A stretch of 64,000 bases of DNA from Oenococcus sp. UCMA 16435 (GTDB lineage Bacteria > Bacillota > Bacilli > Lactobacillales > Lactobacillaceae), in the NCBI GenBank assembly GCA_004010835.2, contig CP030868.2, positions 434,001 through 498,000 of the forward strand, read 5' to 3'. Positions within the stretch are counted from its first letter, which is position 1, and the number at the start of each line of letters is the position of its first letter. Made by a program: the position numbers and the translations under genes. This document shows, in pieces, positions 1-9,072 of this stretch. The notes under the pieces were generated by a model, which saw only the letters and a program-made list of their open reading frames with translations, ran no database searches and was not told the DNA's origin.

Positions 1-1
1 G

Positions 2-1528
2 GAAAAAGCGGCAGCGGCGAAAAAAGACAATAAAGTTTTTTTAGTTGGCATGGAAGCCAATTATCCACCCTTTAATTGGACTCAGCAAAACAAAAAACAT
101 GGTGCCGTTCCAATCCAAGGATCAAATCTTTATGCCAATGGTTATGACGTTCAAATATCCAAAAAAATCGCCAAAAAATTGGGTAAACGAGTTGTTGTTG
201 TCAAGACGGAATGGGATGGTCTCTTACCCGCTTTAACTTCTGGAAAAATTGATGCGATCATCGCTGGAATGACTCCTACTCCGGAAAGAGAAAAAACAAT
301 TGATTTCACCAAACCTTACTACAATTCCAAACAGATTATCGTTGTCAACAAAAATAGTAAATACGCTAAAGCAAAGACTTTAAGCGATTTTAAGGGTGCC
401 AAACTAACAGCTCAGTTAAGTACCGTTCAATATAGTTTGATCAAACAAATCAAAGGTGTTATCAAAGAACCGGCAATGAAGGATTTCGCTTCAATGCGTG
501 TCGCTTTGGAATCGAAGACAATTGATGGTTATGTCGCTGAGCTCCCGGAAGGCCTTAGTATGGCTGTTGCTGATCCGAATGCAACCTATGTTGAATTATC
601 TGGAAAAAATGGTTTCAAACTGAATTCAACAGAATCTCAAGAAGCGATCGGTTTAAGAAAAAACGATCCAAATGAAACTAAAATCAATCATATTTTAAGT
701 GGTATTTCACTTAAGACTCGAACTAAATTAATGCATGATGCCGTTTTAAACCAACCTCAGGCAACAACCCAGGGAAACTGGTTTATTAATATTTGGAAGC
801 AATACGGAAATATGTTGCTTCGTGGTATTGGAATGACACTGCTACTATCAATCGTCGGCACAATTGTCGGTTTTATTATCGGCTTGCTGATTGGTATTGT
901 TAGGACAATCCCTAAAGCCAAGAAAAGATCGAGGCGTTATCTGATTAATTTTGTTAACTGGCTTTTATCCGTTTATATTGAAATTTTCCGAGGGACACCA
1001 ATGATCGTTCAGGCTGCCGTTTTCTATTATGGTGCGGCTCAGGCTTTTAATATTAATTTAGATAGAACAACTTCGGCTTTGATTATTGTTTCAATTAATA
1101 CTGGCGCCTATCTAGCCGAAATTATCCGTGGTGGAATAATTTCGATTGATCAAGGACAATTCGAAGCAGCTAGTGCTTTGGGAATGACCCACTTCCAGCA
1201 AATGGAGAAAATTGTTTTGCCGCAGGCAGTTCGCAACAGTATTCCTGCAGTCACAAACGAATTCATCGTCAACATTAAAGACACCTCCGTTCTTAGCATA
1301 ATTTCCGTTTCCGAATTGTTTTTCACCGGATCAACGATTGCCGGACAAAATTTTCAATTCTTCCACACTTATTTGACAATTTCATTAATCTATCTAGTAT
1401 TGACTTTCACAATTACACGAATCTTCCGAATGATTGAAAAACGTCTTGACGGACCGAAAAACTATGATTTAATGACCAACGAATTTCAAGTTGACACACC
1501 AAAAATAGGAAGTGAAAAAGAAGAATGA
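2..1528 (+). CDS. Amino-acid (glutamine-type) ABC transporter, fused substrate-binding and permease protein, 5' partial
   Basis: The reading frame is open to the left edge, and the first ATG at 50 is inside the mature binding domain ([11 protein letters not shown] is a typical start of a solute-binding lobe). The true start and signal peptide are therefore off-window. Roughly the first 240 visible residues form a periplasmic-binding-protein type 2 fold. After that come hydrophobic segments and an EAA-type loop ([21 protein letters not shown]) that contacts the ATPase. The fusion is the GlnP arrangement common in lactic acid bacteria. It overlaps the downstream ATPase by 4 bases (ATGA), so the two are translationally coupled. 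Polar amino-acid import is well supported; the exact substrate is not. Confidence 0.9.
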   Translation, partial: EKAAAAKKDNKVFLVGMEANYPPFNWTQQNKKHGAVPIQGSNLYANGYDVQISKKIAKKLGKRVVVVKTEWDGLLPALTSGKIDAIIAGMTPTPEREKTIDFTKPYYNSKQIIVVNKNSKYAKAKTLSDFKGAKLTAQLSTVQYSLIKQIKGVIKEPAMKDFASMRVALESKTIDGYVAELPEGLSMAVADPNATYVELSGKNGFKLNSTESQEAIGLRKNDPNETKINHILSGISLKTRTKLMHDAVLNQPQATTQGNWFINIWKQYGNMLLRGIGMTLLLSIVGTIVGFIIGLLIGIVRTIPKAKKRSRRYLINFVNWLLSVYIEIFRGTPMIVQAAVFYYGAAQAFNINLDRTTSALIIVSINTGAYLAEIIRGGIISIDQGQFEAASALGMTHFQQMEKIVLPQAVRNSIPAVTNEFIVNIKDTSVLSIISVSELFFTGSTIAGQNFQFFHTYLTISLIYLVLTFTITRIFRMIEKRLDGPKNYDLMTNEFQVDTPKIGSEKEE

Positions 1529-2271
1529 AAAAAGATTGTATCTTAAAAATTAGTCATTTAAAAAAATCTTTCGGTCAACACGAGGTCTTAAAAGATATTG
1601 ATCTAGACATTGAAAACGGTGAGGTCTTAACAATTATCGGTTCTTCAGGATCCGGTAAATCAACGTTGCTGCGATGCTTGAATCTTCTAGAAGAACCGAC
1701 AAGCGGTCAGATAATTTATCAGCAGCAGAATATTCTTGATCCTGATTTTAATCGAATTCAGTATCGGGCTAAAGTTGGAATGGTCTTTCAACAATTCAAT
1801 TTATTTAATAACCTGAATGTTTTAGAAAATTGTATCGTTGCTCAAACAACCGTTTTAAAAAAGGATAAGGATTCGGCAAAAAAATCAGCTTTAAAACAAC
1901 TGGAGCGCGTCGGAATGGCTCCATATGTTAAAGCCAAACCAGCCCAACTATCCGGCGGTCAAAAACAAAGAGTCGCAATCGCTCGTTCTTTGGCAATGTC
2001 ACCTGATTTAATTCTTTTCGATGAACCGACTAGTGCATTGGATCCGGAAATGGTCGATGGAATTCTTGATATCATGAAAGACCTAGCTCATACAGGATTG
2101 ACAATGATTCTTGTGACACATGAAATGGGCTTTGCACGAGATGTGTCGGACCATGTTGTTTTCATGGATAATGGGGTTATCGCCGAAAAGGGTACAGCCG
2201 AAAAAATTTTTGGCACACCAAAAAATCCAAGAACAAAAGAGTTTTTAAAACGATACCTAAATCGAATTTAA
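1525..2271 (+). CDS. glnQ: Amino-acid ABC transporter ATP-binding protein (GlnQ-like)
   Basis: A 248-residue ABC ATPase with all motifs: Walker [10 protein letters not shown], signature LSGGQKQR, Walker B LILFDEPT and the switch histidine in THEMG. Length and sequence are typical of the polar amino-acid uptake (PAAT) subfamily. It starts inside the stop of the fused binding/permease gene, so the pair makes a complete importer on the cytoplasmic membrane. A terminator follows within 50 bases, so the operon ends here. Glutamine or glutamate is the usual substrate of this pair; that is inferred from family. Confidence 0.9.
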   Translation: MKKDCILKISHLKKSFGQHEVLKDIDLDIENGEVLTIIGSSGSGKSTLLRCLNLLEEPTSGQIIYQQQNILDPDFNRIQYRAKVGMVFQQFNLFNNLNVLENCIVAQTTVLKKDKDSAKKSALKQLERVGMAPYVKAKPAQLSGGQKQRVAIARSLAMSPDLILFDEPTSALDPEMVDGILDIMKDLAHTGLTMILVTHEMGFARDVSDHVVFMDNGVIAEKGTAEKIFGTPKNPRTKEFLKRYLNRI

Positions 2272-2292
2272 AATAACTTGATATCAACAATC

Positions 2293-2318
2293 AACAGTTC
2301 CCCCTGGAGCTGTTTTTT
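2293..2318 (+). terminator. Rho-independent terminator of the amino-acid ABC operon
   Basis: An 8-bp stem (ACAGTTCC pairing with GGAGCTGT, one G-U) around a CCCT loop is followed by six T, 22 bases after the ATPase stop. Confidence 0.8.
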
Positions 2319-2420
2319 AAACTAGAAGACACAAATCTATTAAAACAGGTAAAAAATTAAATTAACTATACTAATGTAAGGAAGATTAAATAGCAAATTA
2401 GAGAAAGCGAGATCAATGTG

Positions 2421-3077
2421 ATGAAAATTTTAATTATTGGAGCAACCGGAATGGCAGGTTCGGAAATTGTTAAAGCGGCAAGCAACCGTGGGCACAAAGT
2501 AATTGCCCTCGCTCGTTCAGCAGATAAATTGAGAGAATTAAAAAAAATAAATCCAACGATCGAACCAATGATTAAGGACGTTTTCCATTTGAATAAAGAG
2601 GAACTATCATCGGTCGATGTAATTGTGAATGCCTTTTCCGTTAGCCCAGAAAAAGCCTACCTTCACGTTGATCTAGCAGCAAAATTGATTTCCTTCTTTC
2701 GAGAAACAGAAACTCCAAGATTAGTATTTGTTCTCGGTGCCGGCAGTCTGCATACCGGCACCGATCATCATTTGCTTATCAAAGATATGGAAAAAGATCC
2801 AAAAAACAATTCCTTTATTGCTGTTCCTCAAAATCAGCTGAAAGAACTAAATTTCTTAAAGGATGTCGACAATGTCAATTGGGTCGGTATTTCTCCATCT
2901 GCCTCATTCCATGCCGGTAAAGCCAAGCCTATCTTAAAAGGAAAAGAAGATTTATTGTTTAACAAAAATGGAAAATCGGAAACATCTGCCGCTACAATGG
3001 CTCAAGCAATTTTGGATGAAATTGAAAGACCAACACACAAGCAAATGCGTTTTACAGTTGCAGATGGAATTGATTGA
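2421..3077 (+). CDS. NAD(P)-binding Rossmann protein, NmrA/YwnB-like oxidoreductase
   Basis: A protein of about 218 residues opening with the dinucleotide-binding motif ILIIGATGMAGSEI and keeping the atypical short-chain dehydrogenase layout (VDVIVNAFS, then LVFVLGAGSL). It lacks the YxxxK pair of classical dehydrogenases, as NmrA-like proteins do. The canonical MKILIIG start at the ATG is chosen; a GTG lies just before it and the Shine-Dalgarno site is weak (GAGAAAGCGAG). It faces a MarR regulator gene across a shared bidirectional terminator. The substrate is unknown; such proteins often respond to redox or quinone stress. Confidence 0.75.
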   Translation: MKILIIGATGMAGSEIVKAASNRGHKVIALARSADKLRELKKINPTIEPMIKDVFHLNKEELSSVDVIVNAFSVSPEKAYLHVDLAAKLISFFRETETPRLVFVLGAGSLHTGTDHHLLIKDMEKDPKNNSFIAVPQNQLKELNFLKDVDNVNWVGISPSASFHAGKAKPILKGKEDLLFNKNGKSETSAATMAQAILDEIERPTHKQMRFTVADGID

Positions 3078-3136
3078 ATAAATAGTGATCCTTGCTTTGA
3101 TCAAGAAATCGTAAAAACTCAAAAATTTTAAAAATC

Positions 3137-3192
3137 ACCTATATAATAAAAAGCAAACTTTGTATATAAAGTTTGCTTTTTATTATATAGGT
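3137..3192. terminator. Bidirectional terminator, perfect 25-bp hairpin
   Basis: ACCTATATAATAAAAAGC... and its exact reverse complement form a 25-bp perfect stem with a 6-base loop between two convergent genes. The AAAAAGCAAAC/GTTTGCTTTTT core gives a U-run in both directions. Confidence 0.85.
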
Positions 3193-3198
3193 AACAGT

Positions 3199-3663
3199 TT
3201 ATTCGGGATTTTTTTCCTTTCGATTCGGATGAACCAACAATTCTTCGCCGGTTACCTGTCTGGCAATTTTTTCCAATTCTTGATAAACAACCGTTTTATT
3301 TTCGGAATTATTATCAATTAAAAGATGTTTCCACCAATCTTCCATAATCCGATCAATCACGACGCAGGCATCTCTACCATTACCAGTTAGAGTTATCCAA
3401 CTAAGACGATGATCATCTCGGTTTATCAATCTATTTATATAGCCAAAATCTTCCAGCTCAGTCAATTCTCGACTAACCAAGCCTTTGTTTATTGCAAGAT
3501 TTTTCGAAATTTGTTGGGCCGTAACCTTTTTATAATCTCTTATAAATAATAATAAAACAGCGTTTGTTGCCTTAATATTTGGAAGTTTTATTTGCTGATT
3601 CAAATTTATCTGTGACTGGCGATGAATAATGCCAATGAAACGACCGATTTGGTTGATTTCCAT
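3199..3663 (-). CDS. MarR-family transcriptional regulator
   Basis: A 154-residue winged-helix protein. Residues about 30-100 hold the MarR fold: ATNAVLLLFIRDYKKVTAQQISKNLAINKGLVSRELTELEDFGYI, then the wing with DDHRLSWITLTGNG. The RLINRDDHR stretch is the usual MarR wing signature. AAGGACTTAATT precedes the ATG. It is convergent to the NmrA-like gene and has 570 non-coding bases upstream, so its target is not evident from context. The ligand is unknown. Confidence 0.85.
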   Translation of the reverse strand: MEINQIGRFIGIIHRQSQINLNQQIKLPNIKATNAVLLLFIRDYKKVTAQQISKNLAINKGLVSRELTELEDFGYINRLINRDDHRLSWITLTGNGRDACVVIDRIMEDWWKHLLIDNNSENKTVVYQELEKIARQVTGEELLVHPNRKEKNPE

Positions 3664-3783
3664 AATTAAGTCCTTTTCAATTCAAGACACAATAGTTATA
3701 CGTATATCTCAAATAATTGATAAATAAACTTTAGTTCCCACGCTAATAATATTTTACTAATTAATTATAAGGGGAATATTGAA

Positions 3784-3900
3784 TCAAAAACAAGTTTTAT
3801 TTTTCTGCAGAAATGTGTTTAGAACGGCCAACGGCCATGAGTCTATTGGTAAATCTTTTTTCAACTGGCTTTCAAACAGAACATAGTCTAATTTTTCCAT
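3784..3900 (-). other. Possible small ORF or gene fragment in a 570-base intergenic region
   Basis: The stretch 3664-4233 holds no clear gene. One minus-strand frame here reads MEKLDYVLFESQLKKDLPID and on to CF stop (38 residues), with protein-like composition but no Shine-Dalgarno site. The frame stays open only nine codons upstream before a stop. It may be the tail of a decayed gene. The rest of the region is AT-rich with no hairpin I can defend. Confidence 0.2.
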
Positions 3901-4233
3901 TTGGTTAATACGGACAATTCTATTTGCCTATGTATACAATTTATTCGTTGCTTTCAAAATTACGAATTACTTAATTAAATCTGCAACCAGCAAATTAAGT
4001 AAGAAAACAGAAATAAAAAAATTACTGCCGAGATTTGTGGCTGGAACCTGATAATCATTTCGATTTTAACAAAAGTAAATAAACATTCTTTTTTTATTTA
4101 AGAAATTATCCCTTATTAAAACAATCCAATCTATATAAATATGCTGACATTTTTCACTAAAAGTTCGATGATTAATCAGAAAGAGTTTCATCCCCCCTGG
4201 GGCTCTTAATTTTATTTTTTGGAGAGATAGTTA

Positions 4234-5496
4234 ATGGACACAGTCTATTTAAGAGATCTGATCGATCAGTACATGCAGAAAAAGGAATTACTGTATCAAA
4301 CTTGGTTTACCCATAGCGAAGAACGTTTAAAGGCCTTTAATCAAGTTCGTAAAGGTACCAAGCGAATTATCGAAACAATCCGCGATGGTTCCTTCCCACG
4401 CGATCTTCACGGTTCGGCTCTTGAAACAGTTATGGATGTAATTGCCAGTCAAGAAGAAATTTTCAAAGGTGCTAAACATGCTTTTATGTGGAAACCAAAA
4501 ATGAGAATCCCCGACATATATGAAAATCGAGAAAATCAGCTGGCCTTTGCCGAAATGTTTGATCAAATATTTCATACAAATAACGACCTCAAAATGTTGA
4601 TGGCAGTTGACGAATTAGATAGACATAAAATCAAAGGATTGGGACCTGCAGTTGCTAATATTCTCTATTTTCTTGAGCCGACAATTTTTTGTCCGTTCAA
4701 CACAAAAATTGTTGAAGGATACAATTATTTGACTCACTCAAAGATTCGTTTGGGCAAATGGGCTGACTACTTTAAATTACGCGACGGAATTATTGAATTA
4801 AATCAAGCTGGTGGTCTCTTTTCAAAAGATCTTGGAGCCGTTTCTGCTTTTTTGTTCGATATTGGAAAACTTAATTATGTTGTTCGAGAAAACTCAGAAG
4901 TTTACATCAAAACAGAAAGCAAAACACAAGAAAAAATTGAAGAAAAGTTAGAAAATGATGAATTAAAAAATTTACATTATAAAATTCAATATATTTTGGC
5001 CGATATTGGTAATAATATTGGATACCGGTCTTGGATTGCTTCAAATGACCATAATCGACGTTATCAAGGTAACCGCCTTGGTGATGTTTCCTTGGCAAAA
5101 CTTCCAGAGACTATTAGCCAGCTACCGATTCATCTTCGCGAAACAGTTTCTTTAATTGACGTGATCTGGTTTTCAAAAAATAATTTTCCAATTGCTTCTT
5201 TTGAAGTCGAAAAATCGACATCGATTATGTCAGGTATGAATCGAATGGATGATCTCTATCAAATTAATCAAAATGACATGATGCTCTACATAGTTGCGCC
5301 TGATCATCGCGAAAATGAAGTTTTGGCACAATTTAATCGGCCTCATTATATGCATAACCATGATCTGCACGATCATATTCGCTATATTCTTTTTAAAGAT
5401 TTAATTGAAAACTACCTTTCTATTAAACGTTTCGGCAAAGATTTTTCAATCTTGGCACCTATTTCGCATTTTTCAAATGGGAATTCTGTCAAATGA
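4234..5496 (+). CDS. Uncharacterised protein with a possible restriction-endonuclease-like C-terminal domain
   Basis: A 420-residue soluble protein with a good GGAGAG Shine-Dalgarno site. Residues about 125-170 (IKGLGPAVANILYFLEPTIF) resemble a helix-hairpin-helix region. The C-terminal part carries D309 in LIDVIWF and, 15 residues on, SFEVEKSTSIMSGMNRMDDL. From memory this resembles a conserved block in restriction-endonuclease-like proteins of the PD-(D/E)xK superfamily. The spacing E324-x-E326-K327 is not a textbook ExK, so nuclease activity is inference. No methyltransferase or specificity gene lies nearby, so it is an orphan. It has its own leader and a 178-base gap before pnuC. Confidence 0.55.
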   Translation: MDTVYLRDLIDQYMQKKELLYQTWFTHSEERLKAFNQVRKGTKRIIETIRDGSFPRDLHGSALETVMDVIASQEEIFKGAKHAFMWKPKMRIPDIYENRENQLAFAEMFDQIFHTNNDLKMLMAVDELDRHKIKGLGPAVANILYFLEPTIFCPFNTKIVEGYNYLTHSKIRLGKWADYFKLRDGIIELNQAGGLFSKDLGAVSAFLFDIGKLNYVVRENSEVYIKTESKTQEKIEEKLENDELKNLHYKIQYILADIGNNIGYRSWIASNDHNRRYQGNRLGDVSLAKLPETISQLPIHLRETVSLIDVIWFSKNNFPIASFEVEKSTSIMSGMNRMDDLYQINQNDMMLYIVAPDHRENEVLAQFNRPHYMHNHDLHDHIRYILFKDLIENYLSIKRFGKDFSILAPISHFSNGNSVK

Positions 5497-5674
5497 TTTG
5501 TATCAAAAGATAGTTAATCAGTTTCTCTCCGATAAAATAAGCGACAAAATAGTTGTAAATCGGATCTTTAAATGATACCTTGTGAATGAAATAAAGCTTT
5601 TTGACAAAGTTCGATGTATAAATGAATCCTTTGAGAGCTCTTATTTCTAATCTATTTTTGAATGGGGTTTAATT

Positions 5675-6409
5675 ATGGGATCAGAATCAAGAGGAATTTT
5701 TCATTGGGTTTACGTCCAATTATTTTCTAATTGGAAAAAATTTGAAGTAATTTATATTTCAGTGTTAATTCTGTTGCAATTTGTCGTCTATGTGATTGTT
5801 CCGGATTCATTAATCGGCATGATTTCCGGAGTTACTGGGGTTCTCTGTTTAATTTATGGAATGAAGGGTCGAAAAATAAATTTTATCTTCGGTTTAATCC
5901 AGTGTATGGCAATGGCTTATGTTGCGTGGATTAGTCACGCTTATGGATCATTCGCAATGGATATTGTTTATGTCATTTCGCAACCGATCGGATGGCTGAT
6001 GTGGGGACACGACGAAGCAACCCATTCGTTTTCCAAAACAATTAGAAATTGGATTTTCTTAGGTGCCTTTATCGCTTGGGCCATAGGATGGTGGGTTCTT
6101 TCAATCCTGCATGGACAATTGCCATACCTCGATAGTATAAATTTTGTCGTAAGCATTATTGCTCAAACACTTTATATACTGAAATACAAGGAAAATTGGT
6201 CGCTATGGATTATAGTCAACTCAGCCAATATAATTTATTGGTCAGCTTTGACCTACCAAACAATTGCTGGTTATACAAGCATCGGCAACTTAGGAGCCAA
6301 TCTTTCGCAAATTGCTTTGCAGGCCGCTCTGCTTTTTAACAGTATCTATGCCATTAAAGTTTGGGGAAGCGGAGAAGCTGATAACGAAGGAGGAACTGAA
6401 AATGCCTAA
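5675..6409 (+). CDS. pnuC: PnuC-family nicotinamide riboside transporter
   Basis: A 244-residue membrane protein with about seven hydrophobic helices. The family stretch GVTGVLCLIYGMKGRKINF (near residue 50) and the late NIIYWSALTYQTIAG region match PnuC facilitators. These import nicotinamide riboside, or related ribosides, across the cytoplasmic membrane. AATGGGG lies nine bases before the ATG. It overlaps the following nucleoside hydrolase by 8 bases, so uptake and cleavage are translationally coupled. The upstream 178 bases contain a TCCGAT/ATCGGA hairpin but no riboswitch I can identify. Substrate is by family. Confidence 0.85.
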   Translation: MGSESRGIFHWVYVQLFSNWKKFEVIYISVLILLQFVVYVIVPDSLIGMISGVTGVLCLIYGMKGRKINFIFGLIQCMAMAYVAWISHAYGSFAMDIVYVISQPIGWLMWGHDEATHSFSKTIRNWIFLGAFIAWAIGWWVLSILHGQLPYLDSINFVVSIIAQTLYILKYKENWSLWIIVNSANIIYWSALTYQTIAGYTSIGNLGANLSQIALQAALLFNSIYAIKVWGSGEADNEGGTENA

Positions 6410-7307
6410 AATACCTGTTATTCTTGATTGTGACCCCGGAGTAGATGATGCCTTTGCAATCGTGACCGCCGTTCTCGATCCCAAAATAGATCTCAAACTC
6501 GTGACAACCGTTACTGGAAACGTCAGTGTTGACCGGACAACTAAGAATGCTCTATATATAATGCAGGATCTAAAATCCAAAATACCTGTATCATCCGGAG
6601 CTGCCAGGCCCCTATTAAGAGAGCTTGAAGAATACGAGCCCTGGTTTGGCGAAAGCGGTTTAGGGAACTATCCTCGAGGTGATTTGGAATTATCAGAAAC
6701 TGATGAAAATGCCGTTGCTGGAATGTATAAAGTTCTGTCAAACAGCAAAGAAGCAATTACAATTGTCGGTACCGGTTCCTATACCAATTTAGCTCTTTTA
6801 CTAGTTGAGCACCCTGATATAGTTGGCAAGATAAAACAATTCATTCTTATGGGAGGAACTTTATCCAAGGGCAATATGTCCAGTGTTGCCGAATTTAACA
6901 TTTATTGTGATCCGGAAGCCGCTGATTTGGTTTATCGATCAAATATTCCGATCATAACAGCCGGAATCGATGTGTCTCAGAGAGCATTGATTTATTTCGA
7001 TACTAATAAAAAAATTTCTAAAATGAGCGATATTGGTTCAAAATTATCAACACTTGTTAACGATTTCTCTAGTAAAAAGGAAAACGGTTTTGTCGTTTAC
7101 GACTTGAATACAATTGCTTATTTGCTTCATCCGGAATTTTATACCTGCAAAGATTATTTTGTCGCTATTCAAAAAACCGGGCCCGCACGAGGGGCAACGG
7201 TTGCCGACTTATCTGACCGAAAAGATACAAACGTTAAAATTATGACAAATGTTAATGATGATCAGCTAAATACCTGGTTGCTTGAAGAGATGAATAGTTT
7301 TAAGTAG
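6402..7307 (+). CDS. Inosine-uridine preferring nucleoside hydrolase (ribonucleoside hydrolase)
   Basis: A 301-residue protein starting MPKIPVILDCDPGVDDAFAIV; the DxDPGxDD cluster near residues 9-16 binds the catalytic Ca2+ and ribose. Other family blocks are TGNV (about 34) and IILMGG-type LMGGTLSKGN with NIYCDPEAA. The start is the ATG after AAGGAGG at 6390-6396, not any upstream codon. It overlaps pnuC by 8 bases. The enzyme splits ribonucleosides to base plus ribose. Next to PnuC, a natural job is hydrolysing imported nicotinamide riboside for NAD salvage (inference). Confidence 0.9.
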   Translation: MPKIPVILDCDPGVDDAFAIVTAVLDPKIDLKLVTTVTGNVSVDRTTKNALYIMQDLKSKIPVSSGAARPLLRELEEYEPWFGESGLGNYPRGDLELSETDENAVAGMYKVLSNSKEAITIVGTGSYTNLALLLVEHPDIVGKIKQFILMGGTLSKGNMSSVAEFNIYCDPEAADLVYRSNIPIITAGIDVSQRALIYFDTNKKISKMSDIGSKLSTLVNDFSSKKENGFVVYDLNTIAYLLHPEFYTCKDYFVAIQKTGPARGATVADLSDRKDTNVKIMTNVNDDQLNTWLLEEMNSFK

Positions 7308-7501
7308 GCTTAAATTTTGAAATTGTTTCTCGATATATAAAGCTGGTCAAAAAGAGAATTAAATACGACTCATTCTTTAAATCGGTGGCCTCAATGATTA
7401 TTATAAATGCTCAAATAAGCAACAGTATAATTAATTTTAAAATTTGCTGATTTAATCAGCTGATTCTGTAAAATCGAAACCTATCGTTTCCAACAAAGGT
7501 T

Positions 7502-7534
7502 GCTAATTGAATCAGTAATTCAATTAGCTTTTTT
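7502..7534 (+). terminator. Terminator downstream of the pnuC-hydrolase operon
   Basis: GCTAATTGAAT and ATTCAATTAGC form a perfect 11-bp stem with a CAGTA loop followed by TTTTTT. It lies about 195 bases past the hydrolase stop; the intervening stretch has a GCTGATT/AATCAGC hairpin and nothing else I can support. Confidence 0.8.
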
Positions 7535-7561
7535 GGTCAACAATAATTAAATCTCTTCAAT

Positions 7562-7687
7562 AAAAAAACGGCCCTCATCAACAAGTGATAAGAACCGCTT
7601 CCGGATTATCTGAGATCCGATTTACTCGTATAGGAGAAATCTCTTTAGCAGACTCAAGCTGCTGTTTACGATCTCTATTAATCCTTA
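7562..7687 (-). ncRNA. Structured RNA, family member 1 (cre-controlled promoter, own terminator)
   Basis: A promoter (TTGAAA, 17, TATAAT) reads into about 125 bases that fold as a three-way junction. P1 is GAGATC (7670-7675) with GATCTC (7612-7617). P2 is AGCAG/CTGCT and P3 is GAGA/TCTC. After P1 comes AATCCGGAAGCGG, then a 12-bp terminator stem CGGTTCTTATCA/TGATGAGGGCCG with seven T. A second locus at 26724-26941 repeats the same layout and the AATCCGGAAAGC tail. There is no open reading frame of note, and I do not recognise a known family. Independent transcription downstream of mgtC is likely. Confidence 0.6.
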
Positions 7688-7692
7688 ACTAC

Positions 7693-7721
7693 ATTATAGC
7701 AATATAAGGAAGCGCTTTCAA
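7693..7721 (-). promoter_or_regulatory. Promoter of structured RNA 1 with overlapping cre site
   Basis: -35 TTGAAA at 7716-7721 and -10 TATAAT at 7693-7698 with 17-base spacing. The minus-strand sequence TTGAAAGCGCTTCCT covers the -35 and fits the cre consensus WTGNAANCGNWNNCW at every position, so CcpA binding would block the promoter. Confidence 0.75.
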
Positions 7722-8395
7722 TATTCAATCGACTTAATATGCGGATTATCTTTAAAGAGATCCATTAATTGTGCGGGGTCGTATCCTTGCGGCAATTTAA
7801 CAAATAATTCCACGTGAATACTGTCGTTGCCGTTTTTCTCAGCACTAAGATTTATAATATCAATCTTGCTGGAAGCGAATCTTTTCTGTATAAAAGCAAT
7901 TGAGTCAGCTATCTTGTCAAACTCGATATCGATTTGTTCAGATTCAGGAAGCGGCATCCACTTAAAATTGTGGCGAAGAATGATTTGAACCAGTAAAACA
8001 ATTACCGTGGCTGAAACACCGATAAAATATAATTTAGCACCAATTGCCATCCCTACCCCAGCTGTCGTCCAAACTCCGGCTGCAGTGGTTAAACCATTGA
8101 TTGCCTGTTTTCTCACAAAAATCATTCCAGCACCAAGAAATCCAATACCACTCACAATTTGTGCTGCAATTCGTGATGGATCAAGCACATATCCCTTCAA
8201 CTGGACAACATCAACAAAACCATATTTAGAAACAATCATAATCAAAGCAGCACCAAGAGCGACAATCATATGAGTTCGAACTCCAGCCTCTTTCAATCGG
8301 CTTTTTCTCTCATAACCAATCGCAAATCCGCAAACTCCCGCGACAACCAATCTGAGCAATAATTCAATCTGCGTAATTAAATATGTATCGTTCAT
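7718..8395 (-). CDS. mgtC: MgtC/SapB family membrane protein
   Basis: A 225-residue protein. The N-terminal 140 residues have four or five membrane helices with the family blocks GYERKSRLKEAGVRTHMIVALGAAL and IVSGIGFLGAGMIF. The C-terminal 80 residues form a soluble ACT-like domain. AAAGGAAACTGCTT precedes the ATG. Family members respond to Mg2+ limitation or modulate membrane ATPases; here that is inference. Its last codons overlap the -35 and cre site of the structured RNA transcribed downstream on the same strand. Confidence 0.85.
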   Translation of the reverse strand: MNDTYLITQIELLLRLVVAGVCGFAIGYERKSRLKEAGVRTHMIVALGAALIMIVSKYGFVDVVQLKGYVLDPSRIAAQIVSGIGFLGAGMIFVRKQAINGLTTAAGVWTTAGVGMAIGAKLYFIGVSATVIVLLVQIILRHNFKWMPLPESEQIDIEFDKIADSIAFIQKRFASSKIDIINLSAEKNGNDSIHVELFVKLPQGYDPAQLMDLFKDNPHIKSIEY

Positions 8396-8511
8396 AAGCA
8401 GTTTCCTTTGTTTAATTATGGCATAGACAAAAAATAAAAATAAAAAAGTATCTCCTAATTAAAAAACGCATAAAGGCAGGTTTACTTACATATTTTTTTA
8501 ATTCTCCTTAT

Positions 8512-8543
8512 AAAAAAGATCCACCACATATTACGAGAGGATC
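8512..8543 (-). terminator. Terminator of the acetyltransferase/MazG/RNA-ligase cluster
   Basis: On the minus strand GATCC and GGATC pair around a 16-base loop and are followed by six T, right after the acetyltransferase stop. The stem is short, hence moderate confidence. Confidence 0.5.
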
Positions 8544-8544
8544 A

Positions 8545-9045
8545 TCAAAATTTTATCTGATAAATATTTTCGCCATTTTTGCTTTTTGAGATCAGAAAAC
8601 CCTTATGAACTTTAATAATTTTGTTTGAAGCTTCATTAACCTCTTGAACAGAAAACTGCACCGGATTTATTTTCATTTTCCTACATTCGTTTAGAAGCAA
8701 AGAGAAAAGAATGTTTCCATAAGATTTTCCTCTTTGGGTGCTTCGAATCGCATAGGCAAGATGGCCACCGTTAAGTTCAAGATTTTTATTTAAATAATGA
8801 CGAATTCGACCAATACCGATTGGACGTTCATCATACAACCAAAAGGTTGTCTGTGGAACATAGGAGGGCTTTAGATTGGCTACATTAGAATCATTTTCAG
8901 CGGCAATCAACCAGTTTTTGTATTCATCAAATGACATTTGATAAACCGGGTTATGAAAACCATTTACATCGGTCTTTATTTCCTGAAGCATTTGATAAAA
9001 TTCTAGACCATCATCTTTTGTCAATTTTAATAATTTTAAAACCAT
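8545..9045 (-). CDS. GNAT-family N-acetyltransferase
   Basis: A 166-residue protein with a GNAT core. The acetyl-CoA loop is seen as AYAIRSTQRGKSYGNILFSLLLNECRKM (R/Q-x-x-G-x-G/A region, about residues 96-125), ending in VHKGFLISKSKNGE. AGGATAATAAA precedes the ATG. It is last in a minus-strand cluster after a MazG-like enzyme and a 2'-5' RNA ligase-like protein. The substrate is unknown; the FWLYDERPIGIGRIRH strand is typical of small-molecule GNATs. Confidence 0.8.
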   Translation of the reverse strand: MVLKLLKLTKDDGLEFYQMLQEIKTDVNGFHNPVYQMSFDEYKNWLIAAENDSNVANLKPSYVPQTTFWLYDERPIGIGRIRHYLNKNLELNGGHLAYAIRSTQRGKSYGNILFSLLLNECRKMKINPVQFSVQEVNEASNKIIKVHKGFLISKSKNGENIYQIKF

Positions 9046-9072
9046 TTTATTATCCTAAAAACAAAAAACGAA

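Noticed and set aside
50..52. ATG as start of the first ABC transporter gene
   Set aside because: The frame is open to position 2 and the ATG is inside the conserved binding-domain sequence, so the gene is cut by the window edge.
5500..5674. NAD+ or other riboswitch before pnuC
   Set aside because: Only a simple TCCGAT/ATCGGA hairpin is seen; I could not match a known aptamer.
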